Shown: positions 47,237 through 59,305, counted from the stretch's first letter. The stretch: DNA of 64,000 bases from Capra hircus (GCF_001704415.2 NC_030827.1:44086271-44150270), one strand, 5' to 3'. Numbers and translations are program-made. The notes: generated from the letters alone by a model not told the origin.

Positions 47237-48312
47237 CACTTTTGATTGCTTTCTCTATTACTTCTTTTTTCAATTTTTTAAAATTTTTAGTTGCATAATT
47301 ATTTTCTTTTTATTTTCTCCTTCTTTGGGATTTAAATTTGCTTATCATTTATCCAAATTCATAAACTTTAGTTAACAACTGATTTCAATTGCTACCTTGT
47401 TTTGAATATGTTTTTAATACTAAGCCTGTGGAAAATTACAGCAATAGGTCTTAAAGGTGATGTATCAGGATCTAAGGAATGCAGTGTTGGATCAGCTTGA
47501 TTTATGTAGAACAAGGAGAGATTCTGCTTTCATTGTGTTAACTCAAGTGCCTGGAAATGACTAAGACTTTGCCTGGTTGGCTGATGTGATCATCAATCCA
47601 AAAGTGATTTAACAAAACAGAGTTGAATTGCCTGAACTTTTTTCTTGTTCTGTAGAAAAAAGTATTGGGAGGGAGAGAGAAAGGTCAGAAATTTAGAAAG
47701 ATCAGAAATTTAGAGAGCATCTATCATATAAAACTTGTTTACTCATTCTCTACCAATGTTCTCTTGAGGAAAAAAGAGTTCTTCATAAAGGCTGTGATTG
47801 AGATGGTCTTAGTATTTTCAAACATGAAGGCTACTATCCACAAGCAGAGCGTGCCAGTGGAAGTGATGTCATGAAGTGAGCTCAGGCTCACTGAAATACC
47901 TAGAGATGACAGGATCTGTGATGGCTGTGGTCAAGTGGCAAGACTTAAATGCCATTTATGAGATGCGTATGGTTATCATAATGGGCAGCAGAGTCAAACA
48001 ATTAGAATTGCTTGGGTCATAGATGTTTTTGATGTGGCTGGTTGACTAAACTCCCAACAATGGAAACAGATAGGCAACCTACTGAAGTTATATTTGTTTT
48101 GCATAGGCAGGAAATATCCATCTTTGTTGAACAGAAATGACTAGAATCACCATAATGGTTAAAAATACAGGCCTTATCAATTCCAGACTTGACCCAGTTT
48201 ATACAAAGAACTTCAAATATAGGTAAAATTATATCTGCTTACAGAAGTACCTTCCTGCTTAACCAAATTGTGTTCTGTAATTTTCCCTTTAACAAATCTG
48301 AAAATCTAGCCA
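47237..48312. other. Unassigned stretch
   Basis: No gene. Parts of 47930-48300 recall degraded ERVL-type internal sequence, but not firmly enough to call. A 69-codon frame at 47665-47874 is not recognised. Confidence 0.4.
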
Positions 48313-48640
48313 TAGGTAACAACACAGATGAACCCTGAGAATATTATGCTAAGTGAAATTAGCCAATTGCAGAAGAGAAAATACTACATAATTCATTTAT
48401 ATGATGTATCTAAAGTAATCAAAATCGTAGAAGTGGAGAGTAGAATGGTTGTTGTCAAGGGCTAAGGGGAATAAAAATCAAGAGCTATTCAACACGTAAA
48501 AAATTCCAGTTAAGCAAGATGAGAGTTATAGAGATCTGTGTAAATCTGTGCCTATAATTAAAAATACTGCATCAAACACTTAATTTTTTTTAGTAGGGTA
48601 GATATAATGCCCAATATTCTTACCACAATAACAAGAGTGG
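48313..48640 (+). mobile_element. Old L1 3' UTR
   Basis: Matches the 3' UTR of an old L1, from the acacagatgaaccctgag block to the terminal ttaccacaataa block at about 48622-48634. Non-coding. Confidence 0.7.
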
Positions 48641-49938
48641 GACATGGGACTATTTACCAGGGTAGTTGTTCATTAACAAAGGCAGAATAAACCAAGTTCA
48701 TCAAATAACGGCTGCAAACTGAAACTGGTATCTGGAGACCAAAAATGTCATTGTATTCAACCAATCAGAGAATAGCTTTATGACTATCTGGTAATCGATA
48801 GCATTTCAACTTAGGTTCATTGTGTAGGCCTACATCTTCATCAAACCTCTCTGTGGTTATTTCCCCAGTTCCAGAATGTGTAGTTTCAACAAACATACAC
48901 AACAAGTGGCACTCAACAATTTCTTATGGGTTTTTATAATCCATGGAAGGATGATTTATACTCTAGAGAAAGCCAAATGCCTTTATCTACAAAAGTAGTA
49001 AGTTAAAGGCAATACCATATAGAGGGACACCAAAGATTAATGCCACCATCAAGAACCTGAAAGAGGCTGCCATCAAGGACTTGAAAGATGCAAGAGTAGT
49101 GATTTCCACCATAATCATATCCAATTTGACTATTGTCCTATACACAAACTGTAATTTGAAAAATGATGGCTTTACATTAACTTAAAAAAAAAAAACCCTT
49201 AATTATCTAATGCTACATAATGAAACAGCCCAAAACTTTGGTATAAACCAATTTTGTAGATTTTTCTCCTCAGTAGTCATTTTTAAGCATCTAAACATCT
49301 AAGAGTGTCTATTATTGAATTATTTAATAGAAATTTTGAGTTATTATAAATTATCATCAAATTAAACCACTTTGAAATTTTAAACTGGGGAAGCATCTTG
49401 ACAAATTTTATATTCTTGGTGGTATTTTCTCCTGAAATGTTTGCATTTATTTAATGAAGTACTAAACCCTTACTACAACTTAAAATATTCTAACAGAGCC
49501 CAGAGTACCGGAAAACAAAGGCACTTTTTGTAAGTGGGTCATTAGATGTAATCTTGAGAGATTCCACCTCTCCATTTTTGCTTCTTTGTTCTATATCTAA
49601 ATATTCTGAAAATGGAAGAAAATAAATCATATTATTTATTAGTTCAGAGCATAGCATACATTTGTATATCTGAACTTCATGAAACACTATCTTCAATCTT
49701 CCAATTAATGGATTTTTTAATTGGACACTTTACATTATCTTTATCAGGGAAATGTTATATACAAAAATTTATTTTGTATTAGTGATGTTTAGTATGTTCA
49801 CAGATGGTACAATTAATGGACAGATGGAAAACATACATTCATTCAGAATAAGTGTCTATTTCAATGAGAGCAAATAATACCCCATTGTACAATGGGAACA
49901 GTTTGATACTGTCAATTTGCTAGTAGGTAAATGGTTCA
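48641..49938. other. Mostly unassigned stretch with ERVL-like patch
   Basis: Around 49025-49140 the sequence weakly resembles the start of an ERVL pol region, with all frames broken. The remainder is unassigned. Confidence in the ERVL resemblance is low. Confidence 0.35.
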
Positions 49939-50122
49939 GAATACTATGCATGGAATAAGTACATTTAACTTACAGTAAATTTTACTGCTAAATACTTCAT
50001 TTGCCAGCAGAAGGACCATTCGTAAATATAGAAATCAACAAATGGTCCTTCTGCTGGCAAATGAAGTATTTAGCAGTAAAATTTAGTATAAGCTAAATGT
50101 ACTTACTCCATGCATAGTATTC
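49939..50122. repeat. Near-perfect inverted repeat, 82-bp arms, 20-bp loop
   Basis: Arms at 49939-50020 and 50041-50122 are reverse complements with only 4 mismatches by my count. The innermost 45 bases pair perfectly. The loop is 50021-50040. Weaker symmetry extends about 30 bases further out on each side. It does not match a SINE or LINE here. It could be a palindromic MITE, a template-switch quasi-palindrome or an old conserved palindromic repeat. A transcript would fold into a long hairpin. Confidence 0.95.
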
Positions 50123-52604
50123 AGTTTTCATTTTTACCAAGACAATTTGATCATGAGCTCACTTGAAAGACTATCTAGAATTGGCATAATAACTTACAAG
50201 CATTCAGACAGTAACTCATTTTTCCAACCTTTCTATTCAAGCTATCTTCACTACCAAAGCTGAGAGTTAAAACCTTATTCTGAAATGTCACCCAAGCCCC
50301 ATTATCCTGTGAATTAGTTCTTATACATAAATGCATTCTGAGCAAAGTAGAGATGTACTATTTAAACATAACCCTTTGTATTTGACATCTTGGTGGTGCT
50401 TCAGAGATTCTAATGAGCTGGGAAATAAATCTGTAACAGGTAGCTCCAGCTGATGGAAATAAATTAAACTCTGTTTAACAAGGTTCAATTATTTTTTACC
50501 CTCAGCAGTCAACTAGGTAAAAATAACCCCCACTGCAGGCCATGTGTAGGATATTTCAGCAGGAGAGGTTAGTGTGGGAAGGTGAAGAATCTGCTTATGC
50601 AGCATACATATGACTTCAGTTTATGCTTGGGTTCAATCTCTTTTGTACACTTTAGTTGGTACTGTAATTACATTTATTTAAATGGCTAGGTGGATCAGAC
50701 TAAGTTTGGAATAGGCAGCTTGGACTTCATGTTCACTTGGGCTTCATGTTATATTAGGGCCAGTGGGAAGTCAGGTACTAAAAATAAATGTGAAGATTTA
50801 TTGACCAAAAACAGTAAAGCACAATTTTATGGGCTTCCATGGATTCCATGCTGCAACAGAATTTGCCCCACAACTAGTCCATATAGCACACATAGTCAAA
50901 TGTTTTATCACTGTGGGAATGCAATCAGAACCTAAAGAACTGGAAGCTTCTTTAGCTGTTACTGAATTGGTAAAAAATAGCATACCAAAATAGAATATCT
51001 TTCCTCAAAAGTCAGTCTCAGTAAAATTTAGTCCTCTTAATGACAGAAAAGACAGAGTACGCCTTTTCCCTTCAGTTGTAAGGTAACATTCTACCCTGTT
51101 TACATCACTGGTTGAACAACAAACTTTGAACAAGTGTCAGACCGCTCAACTATCCCTAAAACATCTATCTCTTTCATAACAATGACTTAACCAAGCCTCT
51201 CTTAGAAGGTCCCGGTACTTGCTCTTCAGGTTCTAAGAGGCATGATGCCAACACATGTTAAACAGAATATATGGGAAAAGCAATTAGAAATTCAACTTTT
51301 GTACAAAAATGGAAGGATAATTCATTCCTTAAGAGTAAAATGAAATATGCACTTTTGTCACTGTCTTTTGAAAACATTTCCTTCTCTTATTAATTCTTAT
51401 CCCAAGGGAGGAAAATAACTAATGTCATCAGTAGATATACAAGTAGCTTTATTAATTTGCTCAAGTAGGGAGACTACATCTGGACAGCATCTGTAACCAG
51501 ATTCATCACCCAATTAAACTGATGATTATCTGTCATTCTCTAATTCCCATCTGTCTATTGAGCCAATTGAAGTGGATAATTTAATGAGAATGTGTTAGTA
51601 ATCACTTTCATGTATTTAAAGGCTTTAATGTGGACAAATCTCTGCATTTCTACCAAGAGCAATATATTTGTAGAGGGTTGTGTGTGTGTGTGTTATTTGC
51701 TTTGATTTGTTATTTAAAAAAATGGATTGTAAACTCTAGGGATTTCTATCTGAATCTTCTTCTAAAATTCAGATTCCAACATAAGCTGTATATTTATATG
51801 TTTACACTTATAAAGCCCCAGAAGTCACAGTAGGGATATATGTGGAGATCCACCTGGACATACTAAAGTATTTCTTTATTAAAAAAAAAAGAATAAAAAA
51901 TTAGTTAACTTTTAGCAAGTGATTTATTGTATATAAGTAAAATAAAGAGCTGATAATTTCCACTTGAATCAGATGAAATACTATCATAAAAATAAAAAAT
52001 CTGAATAGTTTTATATGGATAAGGATACAGTTCTTTCTTTTAAAAAATTGTTATTGGAGTAAGTTGATTTATAATATATCAAGGCCTTTCTATCAAAATT
52101 GTAGTTATCACCTAACTGCCTTATGCTCTCAAACTCAGTTATGAACTACAAATTTTCTTTAGTTCATAAGAATTTATAATAGCTCAAATTCAAATCTAAT
52201 ATTTCTTAAAGTGTTGATTTTTTTCATATACAATGATTTTGATAGTGGTCTAGAGTCACTTGGTAGTGATTAAGAGAAATAAATTTAGTATCTATTAATA
52301 GTGTTATTGTGTGGTCTCCTTCTGATGTGTCTAAACTTCCATTTCTCAGATGATTTTAGGTCTATTAATTTATATGGATCTAGGGATTAGCTTTTAGGGG
52401 TCAAGCATATATTGTGGTGGCTCAGGATATATCTAGCAAACATGGAAATTTTGAGGTTATATAACTCAAGTTGAAAATTAATTGGCCATTTATAATTCCA
52501 CAATTAATTAATACTCAGAATATTTCTAGCTCAGACTATTGTGACCCTACTGGCTCTTTGGTATCTACTTTCACTTAATCTACAAAAGTTAGTTTTTACT
52601 AATG
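50123..52604. other. Unassigned stretch, about 2.5 kb
   Basis: No gene or repeat recognised. An 81-codon plus-strand frame at 50690-50935 and a 61-codon minus-strand frame at 50798-50983 overlap with no known motif. A short TG run lies at about 51681-51692 and an A run at 51882-51891. Confidence 0.5.
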
Positions 52605-52679
52605 GATGTCTGTGTGTTGTAGTCCATGGGGTTGCAAAGAGCTGGACATGACTTAGTGATTGAACAACTACAAAAACAG
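52605..52679 (+). mobile_element. Bov-tA/BovB 3' end stub
   Basis: About 75 bases of the 3' end shared by Bov-tA and BovB, ending in an ACAACTAC-type tail. Confidence 0.75.
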
Positions 52680-52715
52680 AATAGTCCATCCAAAAGCAGA
52701 AAAATACTGAACAGA

Positions 52716-53764
52716 CATTGTATAGGAGACAGGGATCAAGACCATCCCCAAGAAAAAGAAATGCAAAAAAGCAAAATGGCTGTCAAAGGAGGCCTTACAA
52801 ATAGCTGTGAAAAGAAGAGAACTGAAAAGCAAAGGAGAAAAGGAAAGATATGAGTATCTGAATGGAGAGTTCCAAAGAATAGCAAGGAGAGATAAGAAAG
52901 CCTTCCTCATAAATCAATGCAAAGATATAGAGGAAAACAACAGAATGAGAAAGACTAGAAATCTCTTCAAGAAAATCAGAGATACCAAGGGAACATTTCA
53001 TGCAAAGATGGGCTCAAAAAAGGACAGAAATGATAGGGACCTAACAGAAGCAGAAGAAAGTGAAAGGGGAGAGTGAAAAAGTTGGCTTAAAGCTCAACAT
53101 TCAGAAAACTAAGATCATGGCATTTGGTCCCATCACTTTATGGGAAATAGATGGGGAAACAGTGGAAACAGTGGCTGACTTTATTTTGGGGGGCTCCAAA
53201 ATCACTGCAGATGGTGATTGCAGCCATGAAATTACAAGACGTTTACTCCTTGGAAGGAAAGTTATGACCAACCTAGACAGCATATTGAAAAGCAAAGACA
53301 TTACTTTGCCAAGAAAGGTCCATCTTGGCAAGGCTATGGTTTTTCCAGTAGTCATGTACGGATGTGAGAGTTTGACTATAAAGAAAGCTGAACACTGAAG
53401 AATTGATGCTTTTGAACTGTGGTGTTGGAGAAGAGTTCCTTGGACTGCAAAGAGATCCAACCTAATGGAAATCAGTCCTGAATATTCACTGGAAGGACTG
53501 ATGTTGAAGCTGAAACTAATACTTTGGCTACCTGATGCAAAGAGCTGACTCATTTGAAAAGACCCTAATGCTAGGAAAGACTGAAGGCAGGAGAAGAAGG
53601 GGGCGGCAGAGGATGAGATGGTTGGATGGCATCACTGACTCAATGGACATGGGTTTGAGTAAATTCCCAGGAGTTGGTGTTGAATAGGGAGTCCTGGCGT
53701 GCTGCAGTCCATGGGGTCACAAAGATTCAGACATGACTGAGTGACTGAACCGAACTGAACTGAA
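52716..53764 (+). mobile_element. BovB LINE with 0.9-kb internal deletion
   Basis: Starts in the linker (ggagacagggatcaag at about 52727) and at about 53052 jumps from the linker straight into the end of the RT region, then runs to the 3' tail. About 0.9 kb, including the catalytic box, is missing relative to the copy at 39655. Frames 52807-53076 and 53060-53398 are the two sides. Further small deletions lie near 53434 and 53462. Confidence 0.93.
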
Positions 53765-54994
53765 GGGTACATTTCAGCAAAAATGACAGCAAACACCAAG
53801 AGCTAAAAAAGGGGGGAAAAAGTATAATTCCAAATTTCAAATAAAAACATATCTTAAAAGGGAATGATTATTTCTGAAAAAAATAAATTTATTTTTAAGT
53901 ATATAAACTGCATAAAACATTTCATAATTTAGAATTATGTCAGAAATATGAGAAATCATTTGTAAAAAATCATAGAAATCAAAGAAACATGGTATGCAAC
54001 AAAATCAGTATTTAATGGGAAATTTAAAGCACTGAATGCCCATACTAGAAAAGAATAACTGAAATTAATAACCTAAACTTCTACGTATGGGGACTGGAAA
54101 ATGAAGTGCAAACTAGCTCCAAAGTAAGCAGAAGAAAGAAAAATAGAGCAGAAATGAACAAAATTAAAAATAGGAAACCAGTTGAGAAAGATCAGTGAAA
54201 CCGAAACATGATTCTCAGAAAAGATGAATAAAATCAAGAAGCCTCCAGCCAGGTAACTATGAAAAAAAAGGGAGAGGAAAATTACTTATATCAGAAATGA
54301 AAGAGGGGGCATCACTATAGATTCTATGGATGTTAAAAGATAATAAAGCAATATTATGAACAATTCAATGCCAAAACATTTAATAACTTAAAGTGGATTA
54401 ATTTCTTGAAAGACAATCTGGCAAACTCACATAAAAATAGACACTATGAAGAGGCCTATAAGATTAAAAAAAAAGAATTAAGTAAATAATAAACTTCCAA
54501 AACAGAAAGCATCCTGAGTTCACTGATGAATTCCACCATAATTTAATGAAGAAATTATACCAATTATCTTACCTCTTTAACAAGAGAAAAGCAAAGAAAA
54601 TACTCTGACTTATTTGATGAGCATTACCCTAATACCCAAGCAGACAAAGATATAATGAAATCAACATAGATACAAAAATTCTCAACAAAATTTTAGCAAA
54701 CTGAATCCAACCATAGATAGAAAGGATTATACACTACAAACAATTAGGGTTTATTCCAGGTATGCAAGGCTGATTTAATATTTGAAAGTGAATTAATGTA
54801 ATCTATCATATCAACACACTAATGATGATAAATCCCATGATCAGTAAAAGGAGAAACAGAATTTTACAAAATTCAACATTCATTCATAAAAATAAACTCT
54901 AAATAAACCTCTTTAACTTGACAAAACATCTGCCAAAATCTCACAGTTGAAATCATACTTAAAGAAAAAATACAAGCTTCCTCTCTAAAACTGA

Positions 54995-55200
54995 GGCTCC
55001 AACCCAGGTGGTGCAGTGGTAAAGAATCTTCCTGCAATGCAGAAGACCCAGGTTCTATCCTTGGGTCAGGAAGATTCCCTAGAGAAGGAAATGGCAACCC
55101 CCTTCACTATTCTTGCCGGAGAATTCCATGGACAGAGGAGCCTGGTGGGCTATAGTCCATGACATCGCAAAGACAGACATGACTGAGCAACTGAGCACAG
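54995..55200 (+). mobile_element. Bov-tA SINE inside L1, sense
   Basis: Full body with the tRNA-related head at 54995-55060. A 9-bp near repeat (ctaaaactg / ctaatactg) flanks it at 54985-54993 and 55202-55210. Confidence 0.92.
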
Positions 55201-55241
55201 ACTAATACTGGGAACAGGACAAGAATATCCCCTGTCATGGA

Positions 55242-55455
55242 AAAAGTGAAAGTATTAGTCCCTCAAGTCACGTCCAACTCTTTGCAACCTCATGGACTGT
55301 AGCCTGCCAGGCCCCTCTGTCCATGGAATTCTTCAGGCAAGAATCTTGGAGTAGGTAACCATAACATTCTCCAAGGGATATTCTCACCCAGGGATGGAAC
55401 CTGGGTTTTCTGCATTGCAGACTAATTCTTTACCATATGAGACACCAGGGAAGCC
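55242..55455 (-). mobile_element. Bov-tA SINE inside L1, antisense
   Basis: Complete antisense copy only 41 bases after the sense copy, so the two form an inverted pair. The head is at 55400-55455. Confidence 0.92.
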
Positions 55456-55523
55456 CAGTCCCCTCCCATCACTGCCCTTCAACCTTGTAATGGAATAACA
55501 AGTTAATGCAGAAAGACAAGAAG

Positions 55524-55524
<1 letters not shown>

Positions 55525-55569
<45 letters not shown>
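55525..55569. repeat. Homopolymer run of 45 G
   Basis: An uninterrupted run of 45 G inside L1 ORF2 sequence, where L1 normally has a purine-rich A/G stretch. The minus-strand ORF at 55384-55584 with a proline run is an artefact of it. It may be a real expansion or a sequencing/assembly artefact. Confidence 0.97.
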
Positions 55570-55571
<2 letters not shown>

Positions 55572-56065
55572 GGAAGATATACATATTGGGAAGGAAAAGG
55601 TTGTCTTCCTTTACAAATGACTTGATTATCTATGTAGAAAATTTGAGAGAATCAACAATTTCTGGACAAATAAGCAATTATAGCAAGGTTGCAAAACATG
55701 TTTCATTTATAAAATTCAATCACTTACCTATACATGAGACATGAACAAATAGAGTTTGAAGTTAAAAATATACCATTTATATTACTCCTCTCTCAGATGA
55801 AATACACAAAAATCTAACAAAATGGATATAAGATACATTTGAGGAAAACCACAAAACTATTGAAATAAATGAAAAGAATTAAATAAATGGAGAGATAGTC
55901 TATGCTTGTGAACACAAAGGCTCAATAGTGTTAGGATGTCAGTTCTTCTGAGTTTGGTCTAGAGCTTCAATGCATCTCTATCAAAATGCCATCAAGCTAT
56001 TTTGTGAATACTGACAAATTGGTTCTAAAGTTTATATGGAGAAGAAAGAACCTGAATAGACAAAG

Positions 56066-57794
56066 AAAAACAAAAATTTTAAATTCTTTTAAAATTTTAC
56101 TTTACATTATTATGTGGCATTTTAGAAATTGAGAGGACTTTTCTCACTTTTCCTTTTTCCATCCTCAATTTTCAGCAAGTCTAACACACTTGCACCACAA
56201 AGCAGTTCTCTTGTATTCTTCTAAGCTAGTAGATAATGGTTGCTTGTTATTAATGAAGTCTCATGGTGAGACAGGAGTAGTTTCTTGGTTTCATTTTTCC
56301 AGCCTCAGGCAGGCTCATTATCCAACAAAGTGAAACAGCTTATGTGCCTTATCATTGAAGGGGGTCTCAACACCTTCTGAAATTTATTTTAATTGTTTGC
56401 CTTCCAATATCAGTTCTCTTAAAGTTTCAAGGACACATGATTGTACAGATTTACTGGTTTCCCTCACTGGGGAGAAGGCGATGTTTGAATTTGAAGAATT
56501 TTTCTTCTGGATTCTTTCACCTTCAATAGGATGAGATTCTCATTGTTAACTAAGAACGCTTAATAACTGGTAAATTCAAAGTATGCATCACTAAATCATG
56601 GACGCATGTTGGCAAATTCAAATACTTTTGTGGCAAAATAGTAAATGTATACTGATTTTCATTTTATGACAATAAATACTCTGCCTTGCTGGACTCTGAG
56701 GCTGAGATAATAAAGAAGGCATTAGCCAGGCTATAAAGAGTAGATTACCAGTTCCTCCTCAGTTGTTGCATTTCCTGAGAAAGCTTTTTACATAAAAGGT
56801 TAATTGAAGCAATCAAGTAATCTATATTAATTTTTCAGGTCATTTTGCCAGGAACACTGGTCATACAGTGTACTTGAAATGTCTATTATTGGAAATCAAA
56901 ACTTTTTTCCAGTATTTATTTAAATTATATGTGTTGCTCTGCAATTCTTTGTTGAGTTGTGTTTCAAAGTAGAAATGCAAGGTGGTAGTGTAAGCCTTGA
57001 CAGGTTGTTTTGGGGTTTTTTGGTTTGGGTAATGCAAGTGTCTGACATGTTTTGATTGCTAAGGCATCCATTTCAAAGAGGCATCTACTTCAAGGATGGC
57101 TATCTCAAATAAACACATTGCCAACCACATGACTAGATAAAATGTTAGGATGCAATAGCTTAAAGGCTGTCTGGTAGGAAAAGACATTTATAAAGCATTT
57201 AAAGAGTTTAAAGAAGGGAAAAGAATTCAAAGGGGTCACAGATTATATGTCAAGATTGACAACCCATTCTAGTTTGTAGATGTACTGAAGGATGATATCT
57301 GAGCTATGTCTTGAAAGATAAGTAAGATTTCATAAAATATAAGGTGGCATCAGCTTGGAAGAAAAGTTTGTATAGGGCTTTACAGGGCAGGGAATCCACA
57401 TAAAAGACATGACAACTTACATGGATTCAAATAATTTAAATACCTTTAAGAAGAATTATAAAATGCATATATTCATATTCACTGAAGTGTTTCTTTATGT
57501 AAATATTTTCTCTCCAGTGATATTGTAACAGAAAAACCCTAATATAAACTCTCTTGTACACTATGGTCCAATAGTTCTGATTTTTCAAACTAGTGGATCA
57601 AACATCTATTATCTTTTTGATGTATGCTTATATGGTGATTGCTAAGACAGTCTTTCAGTAAAATTAGGTATTTTGTTTTACTGCCTTGACCTACTCATTC
57701 ACTAAATTGAAATGAAGCCAACCTGGGAACCTGAAATAAAATAAATTCAAGTTGCTTTCATTTTGTTTACTTGTTTCATTAGCAGAGAAATGTA
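56066..57794. other. Unassigned stretch, about 1.7 kb
   Basis: No gene or repeat recognised. Composition is slightly less AT-rich at 56150-56500. Confidence 0.5.
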
Positions 57795-57826
57795 TAAAAT
57801 AAAATAAAATAAAATAAAAGTGAAAA
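57795..57826. repeat. (AAAAT)n microsatellite
   Basis: Four to five AAAAT units at 57797-57819 with an imperfect extension. Confidence 0.93.
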
Positions 57827-58012
57827 TAAAAGACAAAGAAGCAAATAACTGCAGACGCGGAGTATACAATCATTGCCTAAATCTTACAAGAGAGGAATTT
57901 GAATTGATATTGAAAAATCAGCTTCTGGAAAGTTTTTACTTACAGGTTTCCTATACTGTATTACCTACATAACTCTAGTCAACCCATAGGAAAAGTAGGA
58001 AAAGACAATCGG

Positions 58013-58453
58013 GTGAATCAAGTCAATTTGACAAATCCCTGGCTTTCCTTTCTTCCTCACCAGAGCAGGGAATACACAGGCTGCAAACAAAACAGAAATC
58101 GCTATGTGTGTGGTTTCCCAAAGTATACCCAGTATCCAAACCCTGCATATTCTAAAAGAGAGAAAGTGAGAAAGAAAAGTTTCAAAATTGTTGAAGAAAT
58201 GAATGAAGCAGGATCCTATGGGGCCATCCTGGGTACAAATTCTTTCCATGTCCCCCATTTCTTGTGTAGGAAAAAAGCTTCACCCTGTTTGAACTTTCCT
58301 GAGTTCCAAAGGGTAGATTCAAGGAGCTGCTTATCAGGGAAGAGAAAGAATATGGAAACAAAGGAGGAGCCATTAACAAACAAACAACTATACAGTGATT
58401 GGCAGGGTCTAGTACTTCCTCAAAAAATATGTATACATACACTAGTATCTTAG
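58013..58453 (+). other. 146-codon open frame outside recognised repeats, function unknown
   Basis: Starts with ATG and ends with a stop at 58451-58453. It is basic, with several K/R-rich patches (about residues 48-60 and 108-118), and has no signal peptide, membrane segment or motif I recognise. No Kozak, promoter or splice evidence can be judged. A 97-codon minus-strand frame (57965-58258) overlaps its first part. In AT-rich mammalian DNA such a frame can occur by chance. It is listed only as the longest frame not explained by a repeat. Confidence 0.2.
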
Positions 58454-58493
58454 AATTGTTCTGTGGGAAATGAGGCCCCCATCCAGGTTCTTG

Positions 58494-58945
58494 TTGTTCA
58501 GTTGCTAAGTTGTGTCTGACTCTTTCTAACTCCATGGGCTTTTCCTGGTGGCTCAGATGGTAAAGAATCCATTTGCAACGTGGGAGTCCTGGGTTTGATC
58601 CCTGGATTGGGAAGATACCCTGGAGGAGGAAATGGCAACTCCACTCCAGTATTCTTGCCTGGAGAATCCTCGTGAACAAAGGAGCCTGGCAGGCTACAGT
58701 CCATGGGGTCACAAAGAGTCAGACATGACTGAATGACTAAGCACAAACAAGCATGTTTTGCAGCTCCACGAACTGCAGCCTATCTGACTTCTCTGTCCTC
58801 CACTGTCTCCTAGAGTTTGCTCAAATTCATGCCCATTGAGTCAGTGGTGCTGTCTAACGGTATTATTCTCTGCCATCCCATTCTCCTTTTGCTTTCGATC
58901 TTTCCCTGTATTAGGGTCTTTTTCAATGAGTCACCTCAAGGGTAT
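58494..58945 (-). mobile_element. BovB 3' fragment, split by Bov-tA
   Basis: Blocks 58494-58538 and 58756-58945 join to give an inverted BovB 3' end of an older subfamily. The split point is within ctccatgg. A Bov-tA lies between the halves. The near repeat aactccatgg / agctccacga around the SINE could be its diverged target duplication. Confidence 0.8.
58539..58755 (+). mobile_element. Bov-tA SINE inside BovB fragment
   Basis: Sense copy starting gcttttcctggtggctc and ending gactaagcac plus an ACAAAC tail. It is opposite in orientation to the BovB it interrupts. Confidence 0.92.
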
Positions 58946-59030
58946 ATAAAGAATTATTGGCAAATATTAGACTTAAGCTATATGCAAAAAGTAGTGTTTG
59001 TTCTTACATCAACTGAAAAATATGTATTAA

Positions 59031-59305
59031 TTGCTGCTGCTGCTAAGTTGCTTCAGTCGTGTCCAGCTCTGTGCAGCCCCATAGCCAGCAGCCTACCAGG
59101 CTCCCTCGTCCCTGGGATTCTCTAGGCAAGAACACTGGAGTGGGTTGCCATTTCCTTCTCCAATGCATGAAAGTGAAAAGTGAAAGTGAAGTTACTCAGT
59201 CGTGTCTGACTCTTAGCGACCCCATGGACCACAGCCTACCAGGCTCCTCCGTCCATGGGATTTCCCAGACAAGTGTACTGGAGTGGGGTGCCATTGCCTT
59301 CTCCC
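59031..59305 (-). mobile_element. BOV-A2 SINE with 9-bp TSD
   Basis: Complete antisense dimer with (CTG)4 at the left. The motif atgtattaa lies at 59022-59030 and 59306-59314, an exact target duplication. Confidence 0.95.

Larger units (their letters stand above)
53930..56065 (+). mobile_element. Old L1 ORF2 segment with three interruptions
   Basis: Follows L1 ORF2 from the endonuclease-RT linker through the RT, with landmarks at 54000-54060, 54650-54800, 55206-55237, 55466-55520 and 55590-56060. All frames are broken. It is interrupted by Bov-tA (+) at 54995-55200, Bov-tA (-) at 55242-55455 and a G45 run at 55525-55569. Confidence 0.85.

Noticed and set aside
50690..50983. Overlapping 81- and 61-codon ORFs considered as a processed pseudogene
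   Set aside because: An aataaa-like motif is present on the minus strand, but no protein similarity, poly(A) tail or target duplication could be seen.
55384..55584. Minus-strand ORF with a long proline run
   Set aside because: The prolines come from the complement of the G45 tract, and the rest is Bov-tA and L1.
58182..58712. 176-codon minus-strand ORF
   Set aside because: Its first third is antisense Bov-tA, and the rest is antisense to the 58013-58453 frame. There is no independent support.
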